Below are positions 1 through 13,051 of a DNA stretch of 64,000 bases, piece by piece; positions within the stretch are counted from its first letter, which is position 1; the number at the start of each line of letters is the position of its first letter. Below the pieces are notes generated by a model, which searched no databases, was not told where the DNA came from, and worked only from the letters and a program-made list of their open reading frames with translations. Location: contig CM055823.1 of assembly GCA_029582265.1 (NCBI GenBank), positions 20,991,365 through 21,055,364 on the forward strand. Reading direction: 5' to 3'. Source of the DNA: Zoroaster sp. YZ-2022 (lineage: Eukaryota; Echinodermata; Asteroidea; Forcipulatida; Zoroasteridae). The position numbers and the translations under genes are program-made.

Positions 1-700
1 AGCCTATTTAGGCCCTAGGCCTAGGGCTAGGCTACCTGTATTGAAATCCTCAGACTCAGAGCATGCAGAGTCAGCAGTCAGAGAGGATACATTATTATTC
101 ATTAAACAAGCATCATGGGCATGGCTAACGTTAGACATTAAAATAAAATGCATTTGTAAGCCTACCTCCAGCCAAACCAGCCAATGCACCGAAACTACCG
201 GCTGGCATTGTGACTTGTGTTAACTGAAAAATTGCTACAAACGTTAGGCCCAACGGAACTAACCTACTATGGCAAGCCCACTAATGCCACTAGTAGTACT
301 AGGCCTTACCAGCATGACCAGTATGAGGCCACGGCACTGACAACATTATCTGACCCTGAATCACAATGCTAACATTAGGCTCATGACATGAACAAACTGC
401 CTGGCCCTAACTAACAAAGTCAACCCCGGTTGTTCGAACAGGTTGTGGCACGCAAAAGGTACTGCCAGACTCACCCAGTGCAGCGGACGGTCCCGGAAGC
501 CCACTGTTAACCTGTGAGCTCGAGCACGGTGGTCATGGTAGGCTACAGCTGGCCCGGCTTTAGGGCCTAACACTCAGTCAGTCATGCTAGTTCAACATGT
601 TCAAGTAGCCTAGTATTAGTAAGTAGTAGCCTAGCCTCCCGACATGCCTGAGTGATGTCAAAATATTCACGTAAAGAAGAGTCAGCACGTAAAGAAGATC
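1..700. other. Non-coding stretch, no feature recognised
   Basis: Short scattered palindromes such as TAGGCCTA and TAACGTTA, but no exon-like reading frame, RNA gene or repeat boundary that I can support. Confidence 0.5.
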
Positions 701-701
701 G

Positions 702-1486
702 AGTCGGCCAAAGTCACAAAGACGGTATGAAAACGATGCCGACTAACATATGACATACACATGTAACGTTAGTCGCACTAGAACTCCGTGTAGGCCTATG
801 CTAATGCTATGTAGCCGTGTTGCTGACGTTCAGACGTTCACGTAAAGAATTAGAAGAGACGGCCAAAGTCACAAAGACGGTATGAAAACGATGCCGACTA
901 GTCGCACTATGCTATATAGGCCCTATCCAACAGAAAATTGTGATCTAACGTTAAATTAACTCCAACTTGTCCAAGAATCGAACGAAGCGAAGTTAATCTC
1001 TTCAGTAAGAAACCATGCGATCTCAGTTCAATGTGAACTCCGTGGTGTTCCACCGCTTGAAAATAAATCTCCAACCGAAAATAATTGCGTAAAGACCAGC
1101 AAATAAGGGAGAACAATTGAATGGTCTGATTCAAAGAAAAAATGGCCAAGTCACATAGACGGTAGGCCTATATGAAAACGATGCCGACTAGTCGTACTAG
1201 AAAGTTCCATGTAGGCTACGTAGCCGTGTTGCTGACGGTCAGATGTTCACGTAAAGAGTCGGCCAAAGACAAGTCAAAGACGGTCGGTGCTTTATCCAAC
1301 AGAAAATTGTGATCTAACGTTAAAGTAACTCCAAGAATCTAACGAAGCGAACTTAATCTCTTCAGTAAGAAACCATGCGATCTCAGTTCAATGTGCACTC
1401 CGTGGCGGAAAATAACTCCGACCGAAAATAATTGCGTAAAACCAGCAAATAAAGGAGAACAATTGAATGGTCTGGTTCAAAGAAAA
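702..1486. repeat. Local tandem duplication, period about 369 bp
   Basis: The block 924-1141 recurs at 1293-1485 with small indels. A shorter motif that includes GATGCCGACTA also recurs at about 702-755, 858-912 and 1143-1190. No coding potential. Confidence 0.7.
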
Positions 1487-1752
1487 GCTGTAACAAAAGT
1501 GAGCCAAATTTAATAATGACGCCCGCTCCAAAAGTTCCTATTGGCAAGAGCGGTCCTGATTGGTCCAAACTGGCAACCCCCTGAAAACCTAAACCAAAAT
1601 TGACCAACCAGAAAAAGGCCCGCGAACAAAATTGCCGCCTGCCAATGAACCCGGCAAACTGTATACCGCATAATGAAGTACCTGGGGAAAACGCCCCTGG
1701 ATGTGTATATTGCAGTGTATAAAGCATTTTATCATGAAGATGATAAAATGAA
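1487..1752. other. Intergenic stretch
   Basis: No gene seen. A short palindrome around 1733-1750 (TTTTATCAT and ATGATAAAA arms) sits just before the dispersed repeat. Confidence 0.4.
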
Positions 1753-2419
1753 ATATTCCTATTATCAGGCCAGTTATCCATCTCATCTCCCTGAGGAGTT
1801 TTGCAGTGAATAATTTTTGTGGGCCTCGTAGTGTTTTTCATTGTGGCATTATATAGTATATCTTTAAGACTGCTTGTTCGCAGGGTCCACATGTCAGGCC
1901 ATGATGTCGGACAAGCAAATCCTGTCAACGAGCATCCATACGCATTTCAGTTCGTAGCGCCGCACGTAAACATGGATTATAAATGTATGCAATTTAACCA
2001 GCAAAGATAATTTCCTGTCAAAGAACATGCATGTCTAGTACTGCTAGTATGTTGCATCATGAACAACTTCACCCTGAACATCCGTTTTGCCGTGAAATAA
2101 CAGTCAACTGTAATTTCACAGCAATTTCACGGTGTCTCTTCCTCTCAGATATTGGCAATAATGTTCTCGGTGATTTCACGGCAAATTCACAGCGCTCTCG
2201 AGAATTAATGAGCTGCCCCAAAACTGCCACAAAAAGTTCATGGCATTTTCATGGCGAAGGAATCCCAAGAGTACTTCATGGCATTTTCACGGTGTTGTAC
2301 GTCATCATGAAATTGCCGTGAACTATTTATTTCTCGGTAAAACAGATTTTCAGGGCATTTTCAGGGTAAAGTTATTCATAGTGAAGGATCATGATACACC
2401 CACAAAATACTATGTACAA
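1753..2419 (+). repeat. Dispersed repeat R1, copy a
   Basis: Nearly identical to 52197-52852, apart from an 11-base difference and scattered substitutions. It carries several TTTCACGGCA-like motifs in both orientations but no open frame of note. The shared block starts at ATATTCCT and ends at TATGTACAA; the flanks differ, so it behaves as a mobile or recently copied unit. Confidence 0.75.
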
Positions 2420-2425
2420 TTTTGG

Positions 2426-2925
2426 NNNNNNNNNNNNNNNNNNNNNNNNNNNNNNNNNNNNNNNNNNNNNNNNNNNNNNNNNNNNNNNNNNNNNNNNNNN
2501 NNNNNNNNNNNNNNNNNNNNNNNNNNNNNNNNNNNNNNNNNNNNNNNNNNNNNNNNNNNNNNNNNNNNNNNNNNNNNNNNNNNNNNNNNNNNNNNNNNNN
2601 NNNNNNNNNNNNNNNNNNNNNNNNNNNNNNNNNNNNNNNNNNNNNNNNNNNNNNNNNNNNNNNNNNNNNNNNNNNNNNNNNNNNNNNNNNNNNNNNNNNN
2701 NNNNNNNNNNNNNNNNNNNNNNNNNNNNNNNNNNNNNNNNNNNNNNNNNNNNNNNNNNNNNNNNNNNNNNNNNNNNNNNNNNNNNNNNNNNNNNNNNNNN
2801 NNNNNNNNNNNNNNNNNNNNNNNNNNNNNNNNNNNNNNNNNNNNNNNNNNNNNNNNNNNNNNNNNNNNNNNNNNNNNNNNNNNNNNNNNNNNNNNNNNNN
2901 NNNNNNNNNNNNNNNNNNNNNNNNN
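2426..2925. other. Assembly gap (500 N)
   Basis: Run of N. Reading frames that cross it are meaningless. Confidence 0.99.
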
Positions 2926-5893
2926 AAGTTTTTTTTCATGTTTTAAAAATCCCCCCCAAAAAAAATGCTTTCTGGTAGTCTTGTGGTCGTGTTTGAAAAT
3001 GTTGGGTTTTCCAAGTGGGGCCCGGGGTGGGAAAAATTTTCATAATTCCCACTTTTTCTTAGGACCACAGAAAATGGCCGTTATTTCAAAAGATGGGAGA
3101 CTGTTCTCCCAAGTCAATGGGTTTTCAAATAATTCACTGTTCTTTTTTTTTGCAAATGGTGTATAAAACGATATACCCCCAACCAAAAAAAGAAAAAAAA
3201 AAAGTGCTCAATAGTTTGGAATTAGAACAAAAATATAAGGAGGGATTTTTTTTTGGATTGGGTTTTTTTAAAATAGACTTTGTTTAAAAAATTGGTTTCC
3301 CCCAGTGTAACAAAAAAATGCGTAATGCCCTTGATATTAAATTTTTAAAAAACTATTACTTGTTCTGGATCAAATTGTCAATTATGGTATGGTATTAACA
3401 TTTTTTCCTTTTTTTGGACCCTCTAGGTATTTCAGTTAAACAAACAAAAAAAATCAAATAGGGAAATGAATTAATTAACTAATAAATTGACCTTTTTCCC
3501 AAAAACAAAACAATCGCACATGTGTTTTTTGTTATGCCCGGATGAAAAAAAAGGGGGGTAAAAATTTTATAATTTAGATTTCATTTTTTGGGGGGGTTGG
3601 ACAAAATCTCTTATCTTTCCCCGTTTTTTTTTTGTTTATTTTGAAGAACAAACATTGGTCTTGGTAAAATCCGAAATTTCCCCTCTAAAAAACCGAAAAA
3701 AAGGGAAAAGGTTCAATTTTTTCCCTTTGCTGAATAAACCACCCATACAAATTAACATAAAATTCTGTGTAAAATTTTAAAAGCAAAATTGTCCTTTTTT
3801 CCATCTGTACCAAAACTTAATTTCAAAAAAAATATGACTTTTTATGGTTTTGTGGGGGGTCCCTTGGAAATGTAAAAAAAAAGTCAAAACAAATAAAATT
3901 TAAAAATAAAAATAGAAAAAGGAAATTTTAAGCACCCCAATAAGACATTTCAAAAAAAAGATTTTCAAATGGTTTGGTTTTTAAAAAAATTTCATTCCAT
4001 TGAACCCCCAGAGGTCCCGTGGTGACTAACTCAAATTTTGGGTTCTCTGGTTGAGTTCATCGGGAATCCCATGGAAAACAAATCAAACCAGTACAGAAAC
4101 TTTTAAAAAATAATTTTCAATCCAAAAATTTTTTGTATGGTTCACACCCCCCCCCCATTTTGTCAAGGGAAATTTTGTTTTTTTAAAATTATAAAAAACT
4201 ATAACAAAACTGTTTGATTAATCAAATAATGATCTTGAATGAATTATTTAAATGTAATTTCATGACCACTTTTCTTTTTCTACTTTAAGTTTATGTATGT
4301 CAACATTCCAAATCTTTCATTTTTCGGTTTAAAAAGGGTTTTAAACCCTTTGCCTTTAAATTTTTGAACATGGATGGGTTGGGATTCATATTATATAAAA
4401 TTTTATGACCTGTTTTAAAATTTTGTTTATAGATTCGAAAATCCCCCCCCCCCCCAAAATAAAATCTTTCTGGTGTCTTGTGGTCAGTGTTTGAAAATTT
4501 GGGTTTTTTTAAGATTGCGGCGGCAATGGGTTGAAACATAATTCAATTTTTTTTGGGGGAACAGCCGCATTCCTTATTTCAAAAGATGTGGGGACTGTTA
4601 CTCACTTACAGTAAAGTAATTTCATAATAATTCACTAGTTCTTTTTATTTTCAAATGGTTATACTAAAATGATTACCCCAAAAAAAACAAAACCCCCAAA
4701 AAAAAAAAAAAAATGCTCAATAGTTTTGATTAGAACAAAAGAAAAAAGGGGGGGGGACTTTTTTTTGGGTTTTAAAAAAAAATAGACTTTTTTTGAAAAT
4801 TGGGGTTTGGGGAGTGCCAAAACATTTTTGCCCCTTTATATTAAAAATTTTAAAAAATGACTCATTATGTTTCTGGATCAAGTTTCAATTTTTGTACTGG
4901 TAATTAACAGTTTTCCCTTTTTTTGGGCCTGTGCTTAAAATTTCAGTTCAACAAAGAAAAAAACAAATATTTTAAAATTTAAATTAAATTAACAAAAATG
5001 TGACCTTTTAAAAAAAACAAAAAAAGCCCAAATTATTTTTTACTATAGGATAAATAAAATGGGGTGAAAAATTTTTTGAATTTAGTATTTGCAGTTTTTG
5101 GGGGGGGTTTGTGACAAACTTATCTTTTACTTTTTTTTGTTTATTTTTCAAAAACAAACATGGGCAATTTGGGAAAATCCTGCAACCTCTGATAAACCAT
5201 GAAAAAAAAGAAAAAAATCTCGTTTTCCTTTTGCTGAATGAAACCACCCATACTGAAAATTTAAAATAACAATACTGGTTCAAATTTAAAACAAAAGTTG
5301 TCCCTTTTCCCTCTGTACCGAAACTTAATTTAACAAAATGCTTGTTTATGGTTTTTGGATGGGTCCAAAATTTGGAAAATAAAACAAGTCAAACTAAAAT
5401 TCAAATAAAACCAAAAAAATTTTGGGGTGATTTGCGTTTTTTTCATGCAGTGTTTTTTCTTGGGAAAAAAACAAAAATTAAAATTGACAATACAAGTCAC
5501 CAAGCCTTTTTTCCCTTTTTCAAGGAAAACCAATCAGTAATTTATGATAAAAACACTTCAGGCTATGCAAGTGGGAAGACCCAAGAAAATTTTACCAATA
5601 TCTTTACAAATTGTGTGGGGTTTTTAAAGAACAACTTGGTTGAAAAAACGGTTCTTTTTGAACCTACAACTAAGAAAGATATCCTGTCCACTAAAATTTT
5701 TCTACATTTATTTTTATTTTTTTTTTTTTGGTTTGAGGGTTAACAAACAATTTTGTCGAACAATGAGTGGTATGTAAATATCTTTAAAAATAATTATCGA
5801 ACAATGCACTATGAAATTTTAAATACTTTTATTAACCTTTCCCTTCCAGCCACTTCTGAAGGGGATAGCCCTCCTTACCACATGCCCTATTTT
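2926..5893. repeat. Macro-repeat unit 0 (partial, low quality)
   Basis: End of one M module (2926 to about 3905), a second M (about 3906-5400) and the S segment. Compared with 25675-29565, many bases are replaced by their neighbours, producing runs of A, T, G and C. It is probably poor base calling near the gap and not biology. Confidence 0.7.
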
Positions 5894-8800
5894 GAAGGCA
5901 ACTAATAAAACAAGTCGACAGGCAGATTTTTGCTATGACGGATAAAATAAAACAGGGGTGAAATGTTTTGAATTTTGTATTTGCAGTTTGTTTGGACTTG
6001 GTACATTAATCTCTTATCTTCACCCAGTTTTTTTTCATTGAATTCTCTGATAAACCATGAAAACAACAAAATGCTCAATTTTAAAAATGTTTTATTCAAA
6101 AGTGGTTTTCTTAGCTGAACGAAACCACCGTCTAAAATTAACATAATAATTCTGGTGTCAAATTAAAGCTAAACGTTGGCAGTTAACACAAGCAATATTG
6201 TCTGAACTTCAATGAGTCAAGTATGAAACATAATGAAACAATTATCGTAAACAATGCACTATGAATACAGTAAGGCAAATCAGCTATTTATTAACCATTT
6301 CAGTACCAACCTTTGCAAGGAAGTAGCCTACTCCCTCCTTACCACAGCATGCTTTGTATACTTTATTAAGCGATCCCATTATGTTGTGCAGATTGTGGTT
6401 GAGCAATTCATTTTTGAACCACATACACAGGGCAATAAGAAATGCAACATGGTCTGTAGTCACTCTGTGAATGAGAAAAAAATGTCAGTAGAGAGGCACC
6501 AATTTACCTGTATCGCATCTTCCACATTCAGATTACGTTTTTCCCCGTTATCCGATTCTTCCTGTCTCTGCTGCTCAGTTGTCAAAATGATTTGCCACCG
6601 ACGAAAGTAATACACTGTAAATTGCACCCTAGTATAGAGCAGCGGAATGCAATGGGTCGGCATACGTTGTAGCACGTGCAATTTTCAAAAGGGACCTATG
6701 GTCCTTAAAGTGAACGTTTACCACTTTACATATTTTCCCCAACCCCATTAAAACATGCACACGGTCACCATTTGGTATCTCTAGTAAGATTTTGATAGTC
6801 TTTAAAATAGTCTTTTTACTTTAAATGGTAAACCGTCAACTACCTTTGTTTGGCACAGTAACCCTGGTGACATCAATCACCGCAGGTCAACATATTGGCA
6901 CTCAGGAATGTTTGAATATTACAAGCATCCACTATAATGACAGATGTTTACATTGAAGGTTTTTCTTTGAGAGAATGGAAGACTTGTGAGACTTATGTAA
7001 GACTGAGGACAATACAAGTTAATTTAACCCAATTCGTGGATTATTGGTAAAGTATATTGTCAGTTAATCATTTCAACCGATCAAAATAATGCCATGATCG
7101 CTAATTTTACACATAAATGAGTAGTAGAGACTGTAGTCACAACGCATTTGGACATGTTGCTCATGCCGCTTCACGTCTTGATATCTACCGGACTACTTCA
7201 CGATGTGGCAAATGTTGTGGACACAGAAGGGATTCAGGACGCTATTGCAACTGATGCATAATTTTCTCCTAGATATCATTGTATATTGTTTGTATTCATG
7301 TTTTTCTTTGTTTCCAGCCTGGCGCCCAGCGGTGGATATGTGCGCAAACTAATTATTTTTTGTTTATTATTATATGATATTATTTTATTTCTATATTATA
7401 TTATTATTTTATATTATTATATCATTTGATACTATTATTTACTCTGTATCTACAGAAGTGGAAGGGCGACTGACCTTGCTCTGATTCATTGATAAATAGG
7501 GGCCAAAAAAGTGATACAGTATTTATAATGCATAATTATTATAATTATCATTTGCATTTTTAATTCAGTAATGCACCAAATGTGATATTTGTACTTATAC
7601 ATAATCTATTTTGGACTTGAAACACTTTTATGTGGACTCTTAGCATTCAGTGAAACCTTCAGTGCCAATGAAATAAACGACAATGCGCACCTTTTATAAA
7701 AAGTTTCAGCATCCGTTGATACAAGAGGCGCTTCAATGTAAACAAGGAGCGCTGCAGTGACGCTTGGTTCATAAGATGGTACTAATTATGCATGATATAG
7801 GCCTAGTTTACATCTATTGAGTGGTTTGCTGCTTTTCTAAGCACATGGACCTCAGCAACGAATAGTTTCACCAACTGTAAGTTTAATGCTTGGTTTAAAA
7901 CAACAAATGTTGATACAAAATCGGCAGTGTGCCGCCACTATTGAACTTGTGCAAAGTCTACTAGGGTCTCAGTCATTGTCAAATGTACACACATATTGAA
8001 TTTATCTCTGAAATCACATTTTTGTACTATTTACATGATTGATGGTAATATAGGTTAGATATGCGCAGAAAAGTGGCAGAAAAATAGTTTCCGAATGTGT
8101 TTTTCCCTACAGTTTGCACAAGTTCTGTCCCATTATTTATAGTTGAGTTCCTAAGCTGAGTTATACAAGGAAGTTTTTAAGCACTCTTTCATTGTAAAAC
8201 ATGTTTACATAATTTGTCACTGTCACGTGATTGAATTCATTGTATATTCTCCTTATCTGCACGCAAAGAAATGCATTGTTGTTTTACCCACCCACTCACT
8301 CGGCTTTGTAGTACCTGCAGTCGTAGACCCTCTATTGTCCCTGTTTTGTTTGTACTTTAACTTTTGGGAAGACCTACTTCCCCTTCCATTCCCTGACTAC
8401 CAAGTGTCAAATATAATCCAATCAGTCATATTTATAATACAGACTGTCTCAAATTATGTTTTCACGAATGCATGGAGCTACAGGCTACTTCAGGAATTGA
8501 ACTCCTTCACCAACTGCCCAGTCTGGCTGTAATTGCAATGTGAGTAGCTGTCCCTTGTGCTCGAGAAATATTGATTCAAATAAATTGAATATAGATACAT
8601 TTGTATACGGATATATGGAGGGAAATACAGAAACAAAGATAACCGGGCCAGCAAATTGTGGAAAACTTTTCATTGAATTCATTAAATAACATTATTCAAA
8701 ACCTTCACCAATCCAGTGACAGGTACATTTGCCTGGGTTGGAGCAGAAATAAGTGAGCTTGTGTTTCTTAACGATTTTTGTTGTACTGCACAAGTATTGC

Positions 8801-11536
8801 CTTGGAATGATATCTGCTTTTATTAGAAGGGCAAACAGTCCATATCAGCACCCAAGAGTCATTATGCAAGAGATCTAACTTTGATAAGGACGCCCACATT
8901 TTGCAGTGGAAAGCAGCCCTTGGTTTACATTAGTGGTGGCTCTGTAGATGAACACAAGATTGAGATGATGTCTGTTAGGTGGAACACATTTGCATTTTCA
9001 TATCAAATTCAAAAGAATAACAAAAGGATATGCCTGCATGTCCCTTTTGCTTGCGACATTTTACATGGATAATATTAATGAAGATGATTTAAATGAGGCA
9101 CTAAATGCAATCATTGCATTTTATAAATGACTATTGTTAAATTAAAATTACTACCCTCATGACCAAAGTAGTAGTAGTAATCTTGTGAGTTGCTACTGGT
9201 CACAAACTGATACATTGCATACTCCGAAGTTGATTCTGCTCGCCATTAACATATTGTTACTTGAAAGTTACTAAACAAAATCTTAAGGAAAACAAGGTCA
9301 TTTCTGCCGATTACTGAAACAGCCGATCTCTATTATACCCTAGTGAAAATAGCCAATAAGGATAATAATTAAACATCCCAAATAAGACGATTTCAAACCA
9401 AAGATTTTCAAATGGTAGAAGTTGTTACAATTGTACATGGGTCATTCCATATGAACTCGCCCAGAGGTCCGGTGGTGACTAACTCAAATGTTGGGTTCTC
9501 TGGTTGAGTTCATGTCGAATGACACGTATTGAATTTAACAAATCAAACCAGTACTAGAACCTATTAAAATAATTTATAACCAATCCAAAACAATTTGATG
9601 ATAGATTTACACACATGCGCCCCCGCCACATATTTGTCAATGAGTTTAATTTGTTTGTTATGAATTGATATTAAGAAATACTATGAACAAAACATTGTCT
9701 GATTAAGTCAAATAATGCATCTTGAATGAATTATTTAAATGTAATATTCATGACCACTTTTCATTTGTCTACTTACAGTGTTTATGTATGTGCAACATGT
9801 CCAAATGCGTTGTCATTTTGCGGTTTAAAAGGTAGTATACACCATTTGCTTTTGCTGTAATTTTCAACATGGATGGGTTAGGGGATTCATATTATAGTAA
9901 ATATTGTGACGGTGACCTGTTTTAAAGTTTTGTGTTCATAGATTCTTGAAAATCGCCCCCTCCTCCAAAATAAAATGCTGTTCTGGTAGTCTTGTGGTCA
10001 GTGTTTGAAAATGTTGGTTTTTCCAATGATTGCCGGCGGCAATCGTTGAAAATTGATACAAAATTTCCCAATTTTCTTGAGGACCACAGCACAGCATGTG
10101 CCGTTATTTCAAGATGCTGGAGACTGTTACTCACTTACAGTAAAGTAAGGTATTTCATAATAATTACTAGTTCTTTTTATGTTTGCAAATGGTGTATACT
10201 AACTGATATACACCCAACCAAAACAAAGCCCCCAAAAAAAAAAAAAAGTGCTCAATAGTTTGTGAATTAGAACAAAAAGTATAAGGAGGGACTTTCTTTT
10301 GGATTGGGTATATTGTTAAAATAGACTTTGTTTAGAAAATTGGATGTTGGGCCCAGTGTAACCAAAAAATGACGGTAATGCCCCTTGATATTAAATATTT
10401 AAAAATGACTCATTACTTAGTTTCTGGATCAGAGATTGTCAATTATGGTGTACTGGTAATTAACAGTTTTTCCTTTTGTTTGGACCTGCTGCTAGGTATT
10501 TCAGTTCAACAAACGAAAAATGCAAATATGTAAGTATTAATTAATGTAACTAATAAAAGTGACCTGTTTTCAACAAAAAACAAAAAAGTCCACGCTGATT
10601 TTTTTACTATGACCGGATGAAATAAAATGGGGTGAAAATTTAGTGAATTTAGTATTTGCAGTTTTGGGTGGATTTAGTGACATTAATCTCTTTTTCTTTC
10701 ACCGTGTTATTTTGTTTATTTTGCAAGAACAAACATCGGTCAATTGGTAAAATCTGCACCTCTGATAAACCATGAAAACAAAAAAGTGCTCAAGTTTTCC
10801 TTTAGCTGAATGAAACCACCCATACTGAAATTAACATAACAATAATTTGGTGTCAAATTTAAAGCTAAACGTTGTCCTCTTTCCATCTGTACCAGAAACT
10901 TAATCTCAACAAAATATGACTTGTTTATGGTTTTGTGAGGTAGGTCACAATGTGGAAATGTAAAACAGAAGTCAAAACAATAAAATTTAGCAAATAAAAC
11001 CAAAAACTGTGGTGTGATTTATGCTTTATTCATCAGTGTTTATTTCTTGGCACAAAACACAAAGTATTACAATTTAGACATAATTATGACTAAGTCACCA
11101 AGCCTTTTTGGCACTCTTTGCAAGGAATAACCTAACTCAGTAATTTAGTGATAAATAACACTTCAGGCTATGCATAGTGGAATGACACGATAAAGTTATG
11201 GTGGCACATGTGACTAATATCTTTCAAGTTGTAGGTTCTTAAAGAACAACTTGGTTGGAAACCAAACGGTTCTTTTAAGAACCACAACTCAAGAAAGATA
11301 GTCGCATGGTGCCACTATGAACATATTTCCTACATTTATTTTTTTTTATTTTTTGGTTTGAGGGTTAACAAACAATATTTGTCTGAACAATGAGTGAAGT
11401 ATGTAAATATCATATAATAATTATCAGAACAATGCACTATGAATACATTAGCTAAATCAGCTATTTATTAACACTTTCAGTTCCAGCCACTTCTGTAAGG
11501 CATAGCCCTCCTTACCACAGCATGCTCTATTAATGT
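5894..11536. repeat. Macro-repeat unit 1 (single inner module)
   Basis: U 5894-9350, one M module (about 9351-10985) and S (about 10986-11536). It lacks the second M copy found in units 0, 2, 3 and 4, which explains its shorter period. Confidence 0.8.
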
Positions 11537-13019
11537 GAAGGCAACAAATAAAACAAGTCGCAAGGCGATTTTTTATGACCGATAAAAAAAAGGGGTGAAA
11601 ATTTTTTAATTTTTTGTATTTGCAGTTTTTTTTGGACTTGGTATTAATCTCTTTATTTTTTAAACCCGTTTTTTTTTTCAATTTTCCTCTGAAAAACCAT
11701 GAAAAAAACCCAAAAATGCTCAATTTAAAATGTGTTTATCTAAAAGGGGTTTTTCCCTTTAGCGGGAACAAAAACCCCCCGTTTTAAAAATTAAATAAAA
11801 ATTTGGTGTAAAATTAAAAAGTTAAACGTTCAGTTAACACAAGAAATTTATTTGTCTGAACTTCAATGAGTCAAGTATGAAAAAATAATGAATAACAAAT
11901 CGAAAACAATGCACTATGAATACAGTAAAAAACCATTATTTTATTAACCATTTTTCAGTCCCAAAAGCCTTTGCAAGGCAGTAGCCCCCCCCCTTTCCAC
12001 AGCATGTTTTGATCCCTTTATTCGACCCCATTATGTTGTGCAGTTTTAGGTTGAGAAACCATTTTTGAACCAACACGGGGCAAAAAAAATGCAAAAGGGT
12101 TTCGTAGTCACCGGGGAATGAGAAAAAAAAATGTCAGTAGAGGGCACCCACTTTTTTGTACGCATCTTCCCCCCATTCAATTCGTTTTCCCCCGGTTACC
12201 CGGGTTTTCCCTTCCTGTTTCCTGCTGCTAAAGTTGTAAAAAATGAGCACCCACAAAGAAATACAAAATTGAAACCCCAGTATATAGGCAGCGGAATGCA
12301 AGGGGTCGGGATCCCAGGCACCGAATTTTAAAAAGGGCCCCCGGTTGGCCCCTTTTTAAAGGAACGAACCACCTTTAATTTTATATACTTTTCCCCAACC
12401 CCATTAGAAACATGCACACGGTCTACCTTTTGGGATCTTTTAGTAAGATTTTGATAGTTTTTAAAATAGTCTTTTTACTTTAAAATGGTAAACCGTCAAT
12501 TTTCCCCCTTGACCCACAGAACCCTGGTGACATCCAATCCCCAAAGGGCCGGACAGCACTCAGGAATGTTTGAATATTTACAAGCACCCAAATTATAAAA
12601 AGTTTTTTTCAATTAAGGTTTTTTTTTTTGAGAGAATGGAAGCCCTGTGGGAGACTTATGTAAGCCCGGTTAGACAATAAAGAATTTAACCCCCCCGTGG
12701 ATTATTGGTAAAGTATATTGTTGGGTTTAAACATTTCAACCGATCAAAAAAATGCCATGATCGGGTAATTTACAAAAAAGCAGTCGAAAAAGACGAAATC
12801 ACAACGATTTGGACATGTTGCCCGGGATGCCGCCCCGCCTTTGATATTTTACCAGACCCACCAGACGAGGGGAAATGTTGTGGAAACAGAAGGGATTAGG
12901 ACGCTTTTCAACTGATGTACAAAAATTTTCTCCCCCCGATATCATTGTATATTGTTTGTACCCCTGTTTTTTTTTTTCCCCCCTTGAGCCCCCAGCAGGG
13001 GGGGTATGGGCCCCCAAAA

Positions 13020-13051
<32 letters not shown>

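Noticed and set aside
361..573. 70-codon minus-strand frame with proline/arginine-rich translation
   Set aside because: No splice sites, homology signal or neighbouring exon; expected by chance at this base composition.
2240..3166. Reading frames that cross the N gaps (also 35897-36586)
   Set aside because: Most of the frame is unknown bases, so there is no evidence of coding.
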